Shown piece after piece: positions 49,596 through 59,132 of a DNA stretch of 64,000 bases. Within the stretch, counting starts at the first letter, position 1; every line of letters starts with the position of its first letter. Below the pieces are notes generated by a model that saw only the letters and a program-made list of their open reading frames with translations, was not told the DNA's origin and ran no database searches. The position numbers and the translations under genes are program-made. The stretch comes from Ferriphaselus sp. R-1 (GTDB taxonomy: Bacteria > Pseudomonadota > Gammaproteobacteria > Burkholderiales > Gallionellaceae), in contig NZ_JQKP01000003.1 of assembly GCF_000746095.1 (NCBI RefSeq), positions 1 to 64,000 of the forward strand, written 5' to 3'.

Positions 49596-50126
49596 ATGAT
49601 AGACCGTGATGGTTATCGCCCGAATGTCGGCATCATACTGACGAACGCCAAGAATCAAGTGTTTTGGGGTAAGCGGGTACGGCAGGATTCGTGGCAATTC
49701 CCGCAAGGCGGCATCCAGCACGGAGAGACACCGGAGCAGGCGATGTACCGCGAATTGCACGAGGAAGTGGGGCTGCATCCCGACCATGTCAAGATTCTGG
49801 GTCGCACACGCGACTGGATGCGTTACGAAGTGCCGCAGCATTGGGTAAAACGTGAGTGGCGCGGCAGCTACAAGGGGCAGAAACAAATCTGGTTTCTGTT
49901 GCGGTTGGTAGGACGGGATTGCGATGTCAGTCTGCGCGCCTCTGACCATCCCGAGTTCGATGCCTGGCGCTGGAACGATTACTGGATAGAGATGGATAGT
50001 GTGATCGAGTTCAAACGTGACGTGTATCGTATGGCGCTGAACGAACTGGTGCGCTATCTTCCGGCAGTGAGATTCACCGCCCGTCAGACCACCGAAATGA
50101 AATCCAAGCAGTCCCAACAACCCTGA
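49596..50126 (+). CDS. rppH: RNA pyrophosphohydrolase
   Basis: A 176-residue nudix hydrolase that removes pyrophosphate from mRNA 5' ends to trigger decay. [20 protein letters not shown] and [23 protein letters not shown] (the nudix box with all metal-binding Glu) are the standard RppH features, and [20 protein letters not shown], the RNA-contact loop, is present. Divergent from proS. Length normal. Confidence 0.95.
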   Translation: MIDRDGYRPNVGIILTNAKNQVFWGKRVRQDSWQFPQGGIQHGETPEQAMYRELHEEVGLHPDHVKILGRTRDWMRYEVPQHWVKREWRGSYKGQKQIWFLLRLVGRDCDVSLRASDHPEFDAWRWNDYWIEMDSVIEFKRDVYRMALNELVRYLPAVRFTARQTTEMKSKQSQQP

Positions 50127-50142
50127 ACAACCAAGGATGACC

Positions 50143-50742
50143 ATGAACAGAGAATATGCTGCTTTACCCGCATCCCGCTTGAAGAGCGGCTCCAGCTTTG
50201 CACGTCCGACGCAAGTCTTGCCCGAGCGTGTCACGCTGGAGAGCAATGCGACCGATGTGATGACCAGTTTGCGCAACGTCGCTGTGGTGACTGTACGCGC
50301 CAAGACCGCGATGGATCGGGCCAATGCGAAAATGATCCGTTACGGTGTGCGTACTCTGCTGGTTTTGGACGACAACGAGAAGGTCGCAGGCCTGATCACC
50401 GCCAACGACATCCTCGGTGAAAAACCGATGCGCCATTTGCAAGAAGTCGGCGGCACCCACTCCGACATCCAGGTGTGCGATGTGATGACACCGGAAAGTG
50501 ATCTTGAAGTCATCAAATTGGCAGATGTCATGGCTGCCAAGGTCGGACATATCGTCGCTACGCTCAAGGCAGCCGGTCGTCAGCACGCTCTGGTGGTGGA
50601 TGTCGATGCCAGCGGCCACCAAACAGTCTGCGGCTTGTTCTCTGCCACCCAGATCGCGCGTCAGCTCGGATTGACCCTGCAAGGCTATTTCGAAGTGGCT
50701 CGCACCTTTGCCGAGATCGAGAAAGCCATCGCCTCTGCTTGA
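50143..50742 (+). CDS. CBS-domain protein
   Basis: A 199-residue protein with a tandem CBS pair (about residues 40-100 and 120-185). AMDRANAKMIRYGVRTLLVLDDNEKVAGLITANDI forms the first, and a longer linked second follows (ALVVDVDASGHQTVCGLFSATQIARQLG). Such pairs bind adenosyl ligands. No catalytic or transport domain accompanies them. A candidate start at 50137 is possible but AAGG lies 6 bases upstream of 50143. It lies 10 bases downstream of rppH. Confidence 0.85.
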   Translation: MNREYAALPASRLKSGSSFARPTQVLPERVTLESNATDVMTSLRNVAVVTVRAKTAMDRANAKMIRYGVRTLLVLDDNEKVAGLITANDILGEKPMRHLQEVGGTHSDIQVCDVMTPESDLEVIKLADVMAAKVGHIVATLKAAGRQHALVVDVDASGHQTVCGLFSATQIARQLGLTLQGYFEVARTFAEIEKAIASA

Positions 50743-50812
50743 TTCCACAGTAGCTCTGCATCTCTGGTGCGTTCCGGATGGGACGACACCGGGGAAGTCA
50801 ACAGGTAACGTT

Positions 50813-51841
50813 ATGATAAGTATCAACAGGATTGCTGCACTGTGTTGTGTAGCCTCATTGGCCGCTTGCTCCAGCATCGAGATGCCCTCGATGGGGGGCA
50901 TGGTCGGGGTGTTCAACCGTGGAGACGTGATCGAGGTGTCGACCAAGCATCGTCCGAACCCGAATGCTCCTTTGACGAAGTATGCCGCGACCATACGTTT
51001 GGGTAAATTCACGGATGACCGCAAGGTCGGGGCCGGAACGAGGACGATAGGCACGGGTGGCGGCAACGTTGCAGGTCTGACTACGAACGATATCACCATC
51101 TCTCAGGATGTTACCGCTCTGGTCGCGGCGACTATGCGCAATCGCCTTGACGATGCTGGTTTTACGGTTTTCGAAGACCGCGCAGCCAATGCTACCTTCG
51201 AGCTGTCGGCATCGGTCAAGGATATGACGCTCAACGTCAAGATTCGGGATGAGATCCTGATCGGGATCGAGCTTACCATGCGCGAAGTGGCCTCCGGCAA
51301 GGTTGTTTGGTCCGGTCTGGTGATAGAAAAGAACGACCGCTTTGCCGGTGTCGCCGGTAACAACCGGGCGGATGTGGCCGAGTATCTGCGAAACAGTTTG
51401 TGGACAGTGGCCGGCAAGGGTACCGATGCGATCAGTTCCAGCCTGATGGCAGCCCGTCCCGAGCTGTTCAATCTGACTCCGGGGACTCGCCCCGTGCCTG
51501 GCGTGACCGTGTACGTGGCACCGACGCTCTCCGTACCGGCTCCCGCTGCTGCGGCACCTGCGCCGGTCTATCAGGGTGCCCCAGCGGCAGTCACTGCACC
51601 GCCATCCAGTTACACGCCGCGTGCAACTGCGACGACCGGTCTGTTGGTGGTCAATACTTCGCCTGGGCGAGCCAAGGTCTACGTCGACGGCGTGTATTTT
51701 GGCTTGTCGCCGTTGCGTGTGGAAGTCGATCCCGGCGTGCATGCGGTGAGTGTGAAGCTGGAAGGTTACAAGATGGCGACCGAGAAAGTGTCGGTCCGAC
51801 GCGGTGATAACACCGAGATGGAATTGCCGCTCGAACGTTGA
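50813..51841 (+). CDS. PEGA-domain lipoprotein
   Basis: A 342-residue lipoprotein with lipobox LAAC (Cys near residue 19). The N-terminal ~220 residues are an uncharacterised beta-rich part (GIELTMREVASGKVVWSGLV resembles curli-assembly CsgG/LpoB-like domains). A Pro/Ala-rich linker (about residues 235-275) leads to a C-terminal PEGA domain (LLVVNTSPGRAKVYVDGVYF, then GVHAVSVKLEGYK). The combination suggests an outer-membrane surface or assembly role. Function unknown. It ends at a good terminator. Confidence 0.8.
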   Translation: MISINRIAALCCVASLAACSSIEMPSMGGMVGVFNRGDVIEVSTKHRPNPNAPLTKYAATIRLGKFTDDRKVGAGTRTIGTGGGNVAGLTTNDITISQDVTALVAATMRNRLDDAGFTVFEDRAANATFELSASVKDMTLNVKIRDEILIGIELTMREVASGKVVWSGLVIEKNDRFAGVAGNNRADVAEYLRNSLWTVAGKGTDAISSSLMAARPELFNLTPGTRPVPGVTVYVAPTLSVPAPAAAAPAPVYQGAPAAVTAPPSSYTPRATATTGLLVVNTSPGRAKVYVDGVYFGLSPLRVEVDPGVHAVSVKLEGYKMATEKVSVRRGDNTEMELPLER

Positions 51842-51872
51842 ACTATGCCGATCATGCATCACCTGCAAGAAG

Positions 51873-51896
51873 AAACCCGCTCAGGCGGGTTTTCTT
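51873..51896 (+). terminator. intrinsic terminator of the PEGA lipoprotein gene
   Basis: AAACCCGC (51873-51880) and GCGGGTTT (51885-51892), an 8-bp stem with a TCAG loop, followed by TCTTTT. It lies between convergent genes and may serve both strands. Confidence 0.85.
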
Positions 51897-51902
51897 TTGG
51901 GT

Positions 51903-53000
51903 TCAGGCCAGGTGGATCGCACCCAGTATGCAAGGATGCTGCGCACCTGTGACCTCGGGCAGATTGCCGGGTTGATGATGGCAGGTTCTCTGCGCCAGCC
52001 AGGCGAAGGCGATGGCCTCCATCCAGTCGGCATCGATGCCCAGAGTATCGGTGGCGGCCACATGACAGTGGGACAGGGCAGTATGCAGGTAATTCAGCAG
52101 GCGGCCATTGTGCGCCCCGCCGCCGCATACCCAGATCTCGCTCGTGCTGGCGCAGTGATGAGTGATGGCATCGGCGATGCTTTGTCCGGTTAACGCAAGC
52201 AGCGTCGCCTGTACATCTGCCGGAGCTTCGTCACCTTCCAGATGAGAATCTAGCCAGCATAGATTGAACAGGTCGCGCCCACTGCTCTTGGGCGGGGGGG
52301 CGGAAAAGAACGGTTCCGCCAACAGTTTGGCCAGGAGTGCAGGAATGAGGTTGCCGCTGGCCGCCCAGCTGCCGTCACGGTCATACGCCTGACCGTGGTG
52401 GCGGGCGATCCAGCCATCCATCAGCAGGTTGCCGGGACCGCAATCGAATCCGGTCGTTGGCTGGCCTGGTGCCAGATCGGTCAGATTGCTGATGCCGCCG
52501 ATATTGAGGATGACCCGATGTATGCGGGGATGACGCAGGATGCTGTCATGGAATGCCGGTACCAGTGGCGCGCCTTGGCCGCCTGCCGCGATGTCGCGGG
52601 AACGGAAATCCGCGATCACGTCGATACCGGTCAGTTCTGCCAGCAGTGAGGGGTTATTGAGCTGGAGGGTGTAGCCATGCTCGGGGCGATGGCGGATGGT
52701 CTGGCCGTGGCAGCCGATGGCGCGTACCTTACACGCTGCGACCCCGGCCTTTTCGAGCAAGGCCAAAGTCGCGGCGGCGTAGTCTCGCGCCAAACGCTGG
52801 CTGATGATCTGTGCCTGATGCAATTCATTCCCGGAAGGGTGATGCAACTCCAGCAACTCATCCTTCAATGATTGCGGGTAGGGTTGGTAGTGGCTGGCGA
52901 TCAGCCGGGGAGTTGCCTGTGACAGATCGACCAGTGCGCAGTCGATTCCGTCCAGACTGGTGCCGGACATGATGCCAACATAAAGCTCAGCAGCTGGCAC
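51903..53000 (-). CDS. anmK: anhydro-N-acetylmuramic acid kinase
   Basis: A 365-residue sugar kinase of the ASKHA fold in murein recycling, phosphorylating anhydro-MurNAc. ELYVGIMSGTSLDGIDCALV is the ATP-binding N-terminal motif; HRVILNIGGISNLTDL and FDCGPGNLLMDGWI, with the catalytic Asp region, and IWVCGGGAHNGRLL are typical. Full length. Its activity fits with amiC, the lytic transglycosylase and the M23 peptidase nearby. Confidence 0.95.
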   Translation of the reverse strand: MPAAELYVGIMSGTSLDGIDCALVDLSQATPRLIASHYQPYPQSLKDELLELHHPSGNELHQAQIISQRLARDYAAATLALLEKAGVAACKVRAIGCHGQTIRHRPEHGYTLQLNNPSLLAELTGIDVIADFRSRDIAAGGQGAPLVPAFHDSILRHPRIHRVILNIGGISNLTDLAPGQPTTGFDCGPGNLLMDGWIARHHGQAYDRDGSWAASGNLIPALLAKLLAEPFFSAPPPKSSGRDLFNLCWLDSHLEGDEAPADVQATLLALTGQSIADAITHHCASTSEIWVCGGGAHNGRLLNYLHTALSHCHVAATDTLGIDADWMEAIAFAWLAQRTCHHQPGNLPEVTGAQHPCILGAIHLA

Positions 53001-53009
53001 CTTGCCGAA

Positions 53010-54308
53010 TTAGTCCAGCTTGGCGAGGTTGATGTCGCGCATCAGGCCGAGGCGGGCGTAAAGAGCCTGATTCGATTGTTCAAAAGCTGCTTTCTGGCCA
53101 GCGCTGATCGGTTTGGCATCAGGCATGGCGACGCGCAAAGGATCGCGCTGCACTCCATCGATCTTGAATTCGTAGTGCAGGTGAGGGGCGGAGGCCAGCC
53201 CCGTCATGCCGACATAACCGATGATGTCGCCCTGATGGACGGCTTGCCCCTTGTGCATGCCGGAGGCGAAGCGCGACAAGTGCCCATACACCGTGCGATA
53301 ACGCCCTTGGTGGGCGATCTCGACGACGTTACCGAACCCGTTCATCTTGCCGGAAAAAGCGACCACGCCATCGGCAGTGCTCTTCACTTTGGTGCCGGTA
53401 GGGGCGGCATAATCCACGCCCTTGTGGGCGCGTACCCGGTTCAGTACCGGATGCATGCGGGCCGAGCTGAAGCCGGAGCTAACACGGGAGAATTCCAGCG
53501 GTGAGCGCAAGAAAGCCTTATGTACACTCTTGCCTTCGGGGGTGTAATAGTCGCCATGGGTTGCGTCGGTCTTGAAATAGACCGCACGGTAGGGCGTGCC
53601 TTGATTGATGAATTCGGCAGCCAGGATACGACCGGTACGCACCGGCTGGCCGTTACTGTAGGTCATGTCATAGATGACGGAGAACTTGTCACCCTTGGCG
53701 AGATCGCGATGGAAGTCGATGTCGCCGCCGAAGATGTCGGACAGCTGACTGGCGATCACGTCGGGCAGGTCAGCCTCGTCCGTGGCAGCGAACAGGCTGG
53801 ACTTGACCACCCCGGTGCGCAGGAAGACACGTTGCTCGACCTGTGCAGGCTGGGTTTGCACCATGAAGCTCTCGTCGTGACGCGTGATCGACACTTGGGC
53901 GCCCGCATTGCCGGTGAATCTCAAGGCGATCAACTCGCCGTCCAGCGTGCTTTCCGCCATGACTTGCTTGCCTGGGGCATATTTGCGGAAATCGGCGGCC
54001 TGTGCGCTCTTGCGCAGGAATGTGCTTGCCGCCTGATCGGAGATGTTGAGTTTGGCCAGCAGGTCATCCACGGTGTCGCTACGGGACATTTTCTCAGTAC
54101 GCCAGAACGTGGCAGCAGGTGCCGAGGTGGGCTCTGCGGACGGGATGGCGATCTCGGCTGAGGTGACTTGGGCAGGAGCGAACTGGGTCAGGCTTTGTGG
54201 CATCACGCCAAAGGCGGTGACCACGCCCAACAGGGGCAGGGTGGAGACGGCAACAAACCAGCGAATCTTAGATTTGCGTTCTTGAGTCAGGATGTTTTGA
54301 GTTACCAT
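53010..54308 (-). CDS. M23-family zinc peptidase (LysM-free, MepM/LytM-like)
   Basis: A 432-residue membrane-anchored peptidase. A membrane segment lies near residues 17-35 (WFVAVSTLPLLGVVTAFGVM), then an OapA/LysM-like-fold domain (about residues 75-120) and a second domain. The LytM domain is at the end, with HKGVDYAAPTGTKVKSTADG, VEIAHQGRYRTVYGHLS and SAPHLHYEFKIDG carrying the zinc ligands. It hydrolyses D-Ala/DAP cross-links or activates amidases. The start at 54308 has GGGAG at normal spacing; an upstream ATG is possible. Confidence 0.9.
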   Translation of the reverse strand: MVTQNILTQERKSKIRWFVAVSTLPLLGVVTAFGVMPQSLTQFAPAQVTSAEIAIPSAEPTSAPAATFWRTEKMSRSDTVDDLLAKLNISDQAASTFLRKSAQAADFRKYAPGKQVMAESTLDGELIALRFTGNAGAQVSITRHDESFMVQTQPAQVEQRVFLRTGVVKSSLFAATDEADLPDVIASQLSDIFGGDIDFHRDLAKGDKFSVIYDMTYSNGQPVRTGRILAAEFINQGTPYRAVYFKTDATHGDYYTPEGKSVHKAFLRSPLEFSRVSSGFSSARMHPVLNRVRAHKGVDYAAPTGTKVKSTADGVVAFSGKMNGFGNVVEIAHQGRYRTVYGHLSRFASGMHKGQAVHQGDIIGYVGMTGLASAPHLHYEFKIDGVQRDPLRVAMPDAKPISAGQKAAFEQSNQALYARLGLMRDINLAKLD

Positions 54309-54501
54309 TCGCGCTCCCCGTTTCACCATGATCGACCGAACAGTCGAGATGTCTTGGTGAACCAAGGCGCGACTTTACCAGAAAATCCCCTTTGGTCAAA
54401 CAGTAATCTGCGGCTTCTGGCTTGATTCTGCTATGGAATCGGGGAGCTTGCAGGCCCCGGCTCCGGGATGGCCGAATGGACATGATGACGAACTGAACGC
54501 T

Positions 54502-55692
54502 ATGCGACAAGAAACCATAGAACTGATCAAGCGCGGCTGTGACGAACTGCTGCTGGAAGATGAACTCAAGCAGAAATTGGCGCAAGGACGGCCATTGCGC
54601 ATCAAGGCAGGTTTCGATCCGACCGCCCCCGATCTGCATCTGGGCCACACCGTTTTGCTGAACAAGATGCGCCAGTTGCAAGATCTGGGGCATCACGCCC
54701 TGTTCCTGATCGGCGATTTCACCGGCATGATCGGCGACCCCACCGGCAAGAACGCCACGCGCCCGCCGCTGTCGCGCGAACAAGTGCTGGCCAATGCGCA
54801 AAGCTATCGCGAGCAGGTGTTCAAGGTGCTTGATCCGGCCAAGACCGAGATCGTGTTCAACTCGACCTGGATGGATCAGTTCAGCGCAGTCGATCTGATA
54901 CGCCTCGCGTCCACGCATACCGTGGCACGCATGCTGGAGCGTGACGACTTCTCCAAGCGCTACAAGGGCGGCCAGCCCATCGCCATCCATGAGTTCATGT
55001 ACCCGTTGGTGCAAGGTTACGACTCTGTGGCGCTCAAGGCGGACATCGAGTTGGGCGGCACCGATCAGAAGTTCAACTTGCTGATGGGGCGCGAGTTGCA
55101 AAAGCACTACGGCCAGCCTGCCCAATGTGTGCTGACCATGCCGCTGCTGGAGGGTTTGGACGGTGTCAACAAGATGTCCAAGTCGCTGGGTAACTATGTT
55201 GGCGTGACTGAGGCCCCGAACGAGATGTTCGGCAAGTTGATGTCGATCTCCGACGAACTGATGTGGCGCTATCTGGAGCTGTTGTCCTTCCGCTCCATGA
55301 GCGAGATACGCGGCTGGAAGAGCGAAGTCGAAGGTGGGCGTAACCCGCGCGACATCAAGGTGTTGCTGGCGCAGGAGATCGTTGAGCGCTTCCATCACCG
55401 TCAGGCGGCGGCGGACGCTCTGACCGCCTTCGAGTCGCGTAGCCGTGGCGAGATTCCCGACGAGATGCCGGAAGTTGCGCTCCCGTCCGTAAATGGCAGC
55501 CTGGGCATCGCACATCTGCTGAAGCAAGCCGGACTGGTGTCCAGCAACTCCGAAGCGAATCGCCTGGTGGAGCAGGGCGGGGTCAAGCTGGATGGCGAGA
55601 AAGTCAGCGACAAGAGTCTGCAGATCACGGCGGGTGCCACGGTCGTTGTTCAGGCGGGCAAGCGCAAGTTCGCTCGCGTTACCATTCAATAG
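54502..55692 (+). CDS. tyrS: tyrosyl-tRNA synthetase
   Basis: A 396-residue class-I synthetase. The HIGH motif appears as [13 protein letters not shown] and KMSKS as [13 protein letters not shown] near residue 230. A C-terminal S4 domain ([21 protein letters not shown]) is used in tRNA binding. The ATG at 54502 opens [20 protein letters not shown], as expected for the betaproteobacterial form; an earlier ATG at 54433 would add residues without family support. Divergent from the M23 gene; next to cmk. Confidence 0.95.
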   Translation: MRQETIELIKRGCDELLLEDELKQKLAQGRPLRIKAGFDPTAPDLHLGHTVLLNKMRQLQDLGHHALFLIGDFTGMIGDPTGKNATRPPLSREQVLANAQSYREQVFKVLDPAKTEIVFNSTWMDQFSAVDLIRLASTHTVARMLERDDFSKRYKGGQPIAIHEFMYPLVQGYDSVALKADIELGGTDQKFNLLMGRELQKHYGQPAQCVLTMPLLEGLDGVNKMSKSLGNYVGVTEAPNEMFGKLMSISDELMWRYLELLSFRSMSEIRGWKSEVEGGRNPRDIKVLLAQEIVERFHHRQAAADALTAFESRSRGEIPDEMPEVALPSVNGSLGIAHLLKQAGLVSSNSEANRLVEQGGVKLDGEKVSDKSLQITAGATVVVQAGKRKFARVTIQ

Positions 55693-55708
55693 CTTGAGAT
55701 AGTCTTTT

Positions 55709-56383
55709 ATGGCACATTCTGACATTCCCGTGATCGCGATCGACGGTCCATCCGCTTCCGGCAAGGGCACGGTAGCCCAGCGCGTCGCGGCAACTTTGGG
55801 TTTTCACTTTCTGGATAGTGGAGCTTTGTATCGCCTGCTCGGACTCGCTGCGCAGCAACGCGGGATCGATCTGGCCGACGAGGGCGGGCTGGCTCAACTT
55901 GCGTTGCAGATGGACATCCGTTTCGAGGGTGAGTCGATCTGGTTATACGATGCCTTGGTGGGCGATGAGCTGCGCTCGGAGCAGACTGCCGCCGCCGCCT
56001 CCCAAGTAGCCGCGTTGCCAGCAGTGCGTGCGGCCTTATTGGATAAGCAGCGCGCCTTCCGTCAAGCTCCTGGGCTGGTCGCGGATGGGCGCGATATGGC
56101 CTCTGTCGTGTTCACAGATGCCGTTTGCAAGGTGTTTTTGACGGCCAGTGCCGAGGCTCGTGCCGAAAGACGATATAAGCAGTTGATAGGCAAAGGGATG
56201 GATGCTAATATCGCGGCCCTTTTGCAAGAGATACGTCTGCGCGATGAGCGGGACAGCCAACGTAGTGTGGCACCTTTGCAAATGGCGCCGGGCGCGACCC
56301 TGCTGGACACCACCCCCCTGAGCATCGAGCAGGCTGTGGCGGAAGTGCTGGCACGTTACCGTGCGGCGAGTAAGGAAAGCTGA
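55709..56383 (+). CDS. cmk: cytidylate kinase
   Basis: A 224-residue kinase phosphorylating CMP and dCMP. IDGPSASGKGTVAQRVAATL is the P-loop; FLDSGALYRLLGLAAQQR, LVADGRDMASVVFTDAVCKV and DERDSQRSVAPLQMAPGATL are diagnostic of Cmk. It precedes rpsA, the usual gene pair. Confidence 0.95.
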   Translation: MAHSDIPVIAIDGPSASGKGTVAQRVAATLGFHFLDSGALYRLLGLAAQQRGIDLADEGGLAQLALQMDIRFEGESIWLYDALVGDELRSEQTAAAASQVAALPAVRAALLDKQRAFRQAPGLVADGRDMASVVFTDAVCKVFLTASAEARAERRYKQLIGKGMDANIAALLQEIRLRDERDSQRSVAPLQMAPGATLLDTTPLSIEQAVAEVLARYRAASKES

Positions 56384-56441
56384 TCTCACTTGCATCGGCC
56401 TAAGGACCTGTAACGAGCCCTTCGTTGCAGGATGTGTAACT

Positions 56442-56466
56442 AACCCCCGCTCACACCGGGTTTTGC
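56442..56466 (+). promoter_or_regulatory. rpsA leader hairpin, weak
   Basis: AACCC (56442-56446) can pair with GGGTT (56458-56462), followed by TTGCTTGG, in the 97-base region between cmk and rpsA. S1 is known to bind its own mRNA leader in E. coli; whether this short stem takes part is not shown. Confidence 0.3.
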
Positions 56467-56480
56467 TTGGAAATCTGTAA

Positions 56481-58187
56481 ATGACTACTGCCGTATCCGA
56501 AATGGAAAGTTTTGCCTCCCTGTTTGAAGAAAGCCTGACGCGCAAGGAAATGCGTGCTGGCGAACTGATCACCGCCCAAGTGGTGCGTGTCGATCATAAC
56601 GTCGTCGTGGTGAATGCCGGCCTCAAGTCTGAGAGCCTGATCCCCGTCGAAGAATTCCTGGACGACCAGGGCACCCTGGAAGTCAAGGCCGGTGATTTCG
56701 TCACCGTCGCCATCGAGTCGCTGGAGAATGGCTTCGGCGAAACTCGTTTGTCCCGCGAAAAGGCCAAGCGCCTGGCCGCCTGGCACGAACTCGAAGTGGC
56801 CATGGAAGAAGGTCAGATCGTTTCCGGCTACGTCAGTGGCAAGGTCAAGGGTGGTCTTACCGCCCTGGTCAACGGCATCCGCGCCTTCCTGCCCGGTTCG
56901 CTGGTCGACATCCGCCCGGTCAAGGACACGACCCCGTACGAAAACAAGACCATGGAATTCAAGGTCATCAAGCTGGATCGCAAGCGCAACAACGTGGTGG
57001 TTTCCCGCCGCGCCGTGCTGGAAGCGACCCAAGGTGCTGACCGCGAAGCTCTGATGGAGAACCTGAAAGAAGGCGCCATCGTCAAGGGCGTGGTCAAGAA
57101 CATTACCGACTACGGTGCGTTCGTTGATCTGGGCGGCATCGACGGCCTGCTGCACATCACCGATCTGGCATGGCGTCGCGTGAAGCATCCTTCCGAAGTT
57201 CTGACCGTTGGCGACGAAGTCGAAGCCAAGATCCTGAAGTTCGACCAAGAGAAGAACCGCGTCTCCCTGGGTATCAAGCAGATGGGCGACGATCCGTGGA
57301 ACGGTCTGGCTCGCCGCTATCCGGCCAGCACCCGCCTGTTCGGCAAGGTGACCAACCTGACCGACTACGGTGCATTCGTTGAGATCGAGCAAGGCATCGA
57401 AGGTCTGGTACACGTTTCCGAGATGGATTGGACCAACAAGAACGTTCATCCGTCCAAGGTCGTGGCTCTGGGCGACGAAGTGGAAGTGATGATCCTGGAG
57501 ATCGACGAACAGCGTCGCCGCATCTCTCTGGGCATGAAGCAGTGCCAGTCCAATCCTTGGGATGATTTCGCGATCAACCACAAGAAGGGCGACAAAGTGC
57601 GCGGTCAAGTCAAGTCCATCACTGACTTCGGCGTGTTCATCGGCCTGGAAGGCGGCATCGACGGCCTGGTTCACCTGTCCGACCTGTCCTGGTCGCAGCC
57701 TGGCGAAGAAGCCGTGCGTGGCTACAAGAAGGGCGACGAACTGGAAGCTGTGGTTCTGGCGATCGATGTCGAGCGTGAGCGTATCTCCCTCGGCATCAAG
57801 CAGATCGATGGTGATCCGTTCAGCGGCTTTGTGGCTGGCCATGACAAGGGCGCGATCGTCAACGGTACCGTCAAGTCGCTGGATGCCAAGGGCGCAGTGA
57901 TCGGTCTGGACGGCGATGTGGAAGCCTACCTGAAGGCCTCCGAAGTGTCGGCTGACCGCGTTGAAGACATCCGCAACCACCTGAAGGAAGGCGACACTAT
58001 CAAGGCCGTCATCATCAACGTGGATCGCAAGGGTCGTGGTATCAACCTGTCCATCAAGGCGCTGGATCGTGCCGAAGAAGCAGCCGCCATGCAGAAGTTC
58101 TCTGCCGAGAACCCAAGCAGCGCCGGTACGACCAACCTGGGCGCACTGCTCAAGGCTAAGCTGGACACCAGCAAGGCCGACGCATAA
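56481..58187 (+). CDS. rpsA: 30S ribosomal protein S1
   Basis: A 568-residue mRNA-binding ribosomal protein with six S1 repeats. Repeats 3 to 6 are easy to see by the recurring pattern [60 protein letters not shown] and [20 protein letters not shown]. The first two are divergent and bind S2 and the ribosome. It enables initiation on structured or weak-SD mRNAs. Codon use is very strongly biased, as expected for a highly expressed gene. Followed by ihfB 12 bases downstream. Confidence 0.98.
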   Translation: MTTAVSEMESFASLFEESLTRKEMRAGELITAQVVRVDHNVVVVNAGLKSESLIPVEEFLDDQGTLEVKAGDFVTVAIESLENGFGETRLSREKAKRLAAWHELEVAMEEGQIVSGYVSGKVKGGLTALVNGIRAFLPGSLVDIRPVKDTTPYENKTMEFKVIKLDRKRNNVVVSRRAVLEATQGADREALMENLKEGAIVKGVVKNITDYGAFVDLGGIDGLLHITDLAWRRVKHPSEVLTVGDEVEAKILKFDQEKNRVSLGIKQMGDDPWNGLARRYPASTRLFGKVTNLTDYGAFVEIEQGIEGLVHVSEMDWTNKNVHPSKVVALGDEVEVMILEIDEQRRRISLGMKQCQSNPWDDFAINHKKGDKVRGQVKSITDFGVFIGLEGGIDGLVHLSDLSWSQPGEEAVRGYKKGDELEAVVLAIDVERERISLGIKQIDGDPFSGFVAGHDKGAIVNGTVKSLDAKGAVIGLDGDVEAYLKASEVSADRVEDIRNHLKEGDTIKAVIINVDRKGRGINLSIKALDRAEEAAAMQKFSAENPSSAGTTNLGALLKAKLDTSKADA

Positions 58188-58199
58188 TCGAGGTGTGAC

Positions 58200-58487
58200 A
58201 TGACTCGTTCAGAACTGATTGCCAACCTAGCAGAGCGTCATCCGCAACTGCTGGCCAAGGATGCCGAACTGGCGGTCAAGGTCATCCTTGATACGCTGGG
58301 CGACACCTTGGCTAGCGGAGGTCGCATCGAAATTCGCGGCTTTGGCAGCTTTGCGCTGAACTATCGTCCACCCCGCCAAGGGCGTAACCCGAAGTCGGGC
58401 GACAAGGTGCAAGTACCGGCCAAGTACGTCCCGCACTTCAAGGCAGGCAAAGAATTACGTGAACGGGTAGATTACCCGGCCAAGTGA
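58200..58487 (+). CDS. ihfB: integration host factor subunit beta
   Basis: A 95-residue HU/IHF-family DNA-bending protein. [20 protein letters not shown] opens it; [20 protein letters not shown] and [20 protein letters not shown] contain the beta-arm with the Pro that intercalates into DNA. It works with IhfA to bend DNA in recombination and transcription. The rpsA-ihfB order is standard. A terminator follows. Confidence 0.96.
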   Translation: MTRSELIANLAERHPQLLAKDAELAVKVILDTLGDTLASGGRIEIRGFGSFALNYRPPRQGRNPKSGDKVQVPAKYVPHFKAGKELRERVDYPAK

Positions 58488-58508
58488 TTCATCCAGTAGC
58501 AGAACAAG

Positions 58509-58538
58509 AACGGCCCGGTCGCAAGATTGGGCCGTTTT
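58509..58538 (+). terminator. intrinsic terminator after ihfB
   Basis: AACGGCCC (58509-58516) and GGGCCGTT (58529-58536) form an 8-bp stem with a 12-base loop, followed by TTC. It ends the cmk-rpsA-ihfB transcript. Confidence 0.75.
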
Positions 58539-58588
58539 CACATGCCCCATGCCCACCGCAGAATTTGCTCGATACGCCCAATTTCGGA

Positions 58589-58617
58589 TTGACGTGCGTA
58601 TGGGTAATCCGTAGAAT
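58589..58617 (+). promoter_or_regulatory. tRNA operon promoter
   Basis: TTGACG (58589-58594) and TAGAAT (58612-58617) with an exact 17-base spacer, 16 bases before the start of the tRNA-Lys gene. Confidence 0.8.
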
Positions 58618-58632
58618 CCGCGCTTCGCTTTT

Positions 58633-58708
58633 GGGTCGGTAGCTCAGTCGGTAGAGCAGCGGACTTTTAATCCGTTGGTCGCGAGTTCGAATCTCGCCCG
58701 ACCCACCA
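58633..58708 (+). tRNA. tRNA-Lys (anticodon TTT)
   Basis: A 76-base cloverleaf with GGGTCGG/CCGACCC acceptor arms, D-arm AGCTCAGTCGGTAGAGC, anticodon loop CTTTTAA (anticodon TTT) on a CGGA/TCCG stem, T-arm GCGAGTTCGAATCTCGC and an encoded CCA end. Every invariant base is in place. First gene of a two-tRNA unit under the promoter at 58589-58617. Confidence 0.97.
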
Positions 58709-58719
58709 AGCGCAAAACC

Positions 58720-58795
58720 GCCGCTTTAGCTCAGTTGGTAGAGCAACCGCCTTGTAAGCGGTAGGTCGTCAGTTCGAATCCGACAAGCGGCACCA
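58720..58795 (+). tRNA. tRNA-Thr (anticodon TGT)
   Basis: A 76-base cloverleaf with GCCGCTT/AAGCGGC acceptor arms, D-arm AGCTCAGTTGGTAGAGC, anticodon loop CTTGTAA (anticodon TGT) on a CCGC/GCGG stem, T-arm GTCAGTTCGAATCCGAC and an encoded CCA end. It begins 11 bases after tRNA-Lys. Confidence 0.96.
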
Positions 58796-58800
58796 ATACG

Positions 58801-58829
58801 AAAGGGCTTGCATCTTTGCAAGCCCTTTT
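58801..58829 (+). terminator. intrinsic terminator of the tRNA unit
   Basis: AAAGGGCTTGCA (58801-58812) pairs with TGCAAGCCCTTT (58817-58828), a perfect 12-bp stem with a 4-base loop and a short T-run. Confidence 0.9.
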
Positions 58830-58866
58830 CATTTGCGCCCATCGTGCCGCCGCAGAGGGCCTGGCG

Positions 58867-58936
58867 GCTTACTTTCGCTCCTTTTTCATGGCCTGCGCTA
58901 CTTCGCGCTTCGCATCCCGTTCGCGTTCGGTGTCTC
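58867..58936 (-). repeat. displaced copy of the smpB 3' end, copy 1
   Basis: 68 of 70 bases match 59131-59200, the end of smpB. On the minus strand it encodes the last 22 residues of SmpB (…[13 protein letters not shown]) and the stop at 58869-58871. The two differences are C for A and G for A within the ERERDAK codons. It lies outside smpB, downstream, and is a direct repeat of it. Confidence 0.9.
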
Positions 58937-58953
58937 CATTGTGGCTACGGCCA

Positions 58954-58985
58954 CCGCTGCGCGGTTTAACTTGCTGCGCAAGTTA
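58954..58985. repeat. paired hairpins between smpB tail copies, unit A
   Basis: CCGC-TGC-GCGG at 58954-58964 and TAACTTGC-TGC-GCAAGTTA at 58967-58985. The same arrangement (two hairpins, the second with a TGC loop, followed by TTAGCCT and CGCCG) recurs at 59069-59107. Confidence 0.75.
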
Positions 58986-59014
58986 GCCTACGCCGCAAGT
59001 GCGACCAGCCTCAA

Positions 59015-59056
59015 CTATTTGCGCTCCTTCTTCATAGCCTGGGCAACTTCGCGCTT
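59015..59056 (-). repeat. displaced copy of the smpB 3' end, copy 2 (diverged)
   Basis: On the minus strand it encodes [13 protein letters not shown] and a stop, identical in protein to the SmpB end, but with several synonymous base changes (for example TAG rather than TAA at the stop). It is therefore an older or foreign allele tail, distinct from copy 1. Confidence 0.85.
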
Positions 59057-59068
59057 GTGGCTTTGGCC

Positions 59069-59107
59069 GCTCGCTTTGCGAGCTTAACATCGGCTGCGCC
59101 GATATTA
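59069..59107. repeat. paired hairpins between smpB tail copies, unit B
   Basis: GCTCGC-TTT-GCGAGC at 59069-59083 and TAACATCGGC-TGC-GCCGATATTA at 59085-59107 (one mismatch). It is the diverged counterpart of unit A, placed between copy 2 and the smpB gene. Confidence 0.75.
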
Positions 59108-59132
59108 GCCTCCGCCGTAAAAGAGACACCGC

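Noticed and set aside
58954-59107. Paired hairpins as attC-like sites or a CRISPR array
   Set aside because: The hairpins are short with TGC loops, lack integron core sites, and are only two units; spacers are not of equal length.
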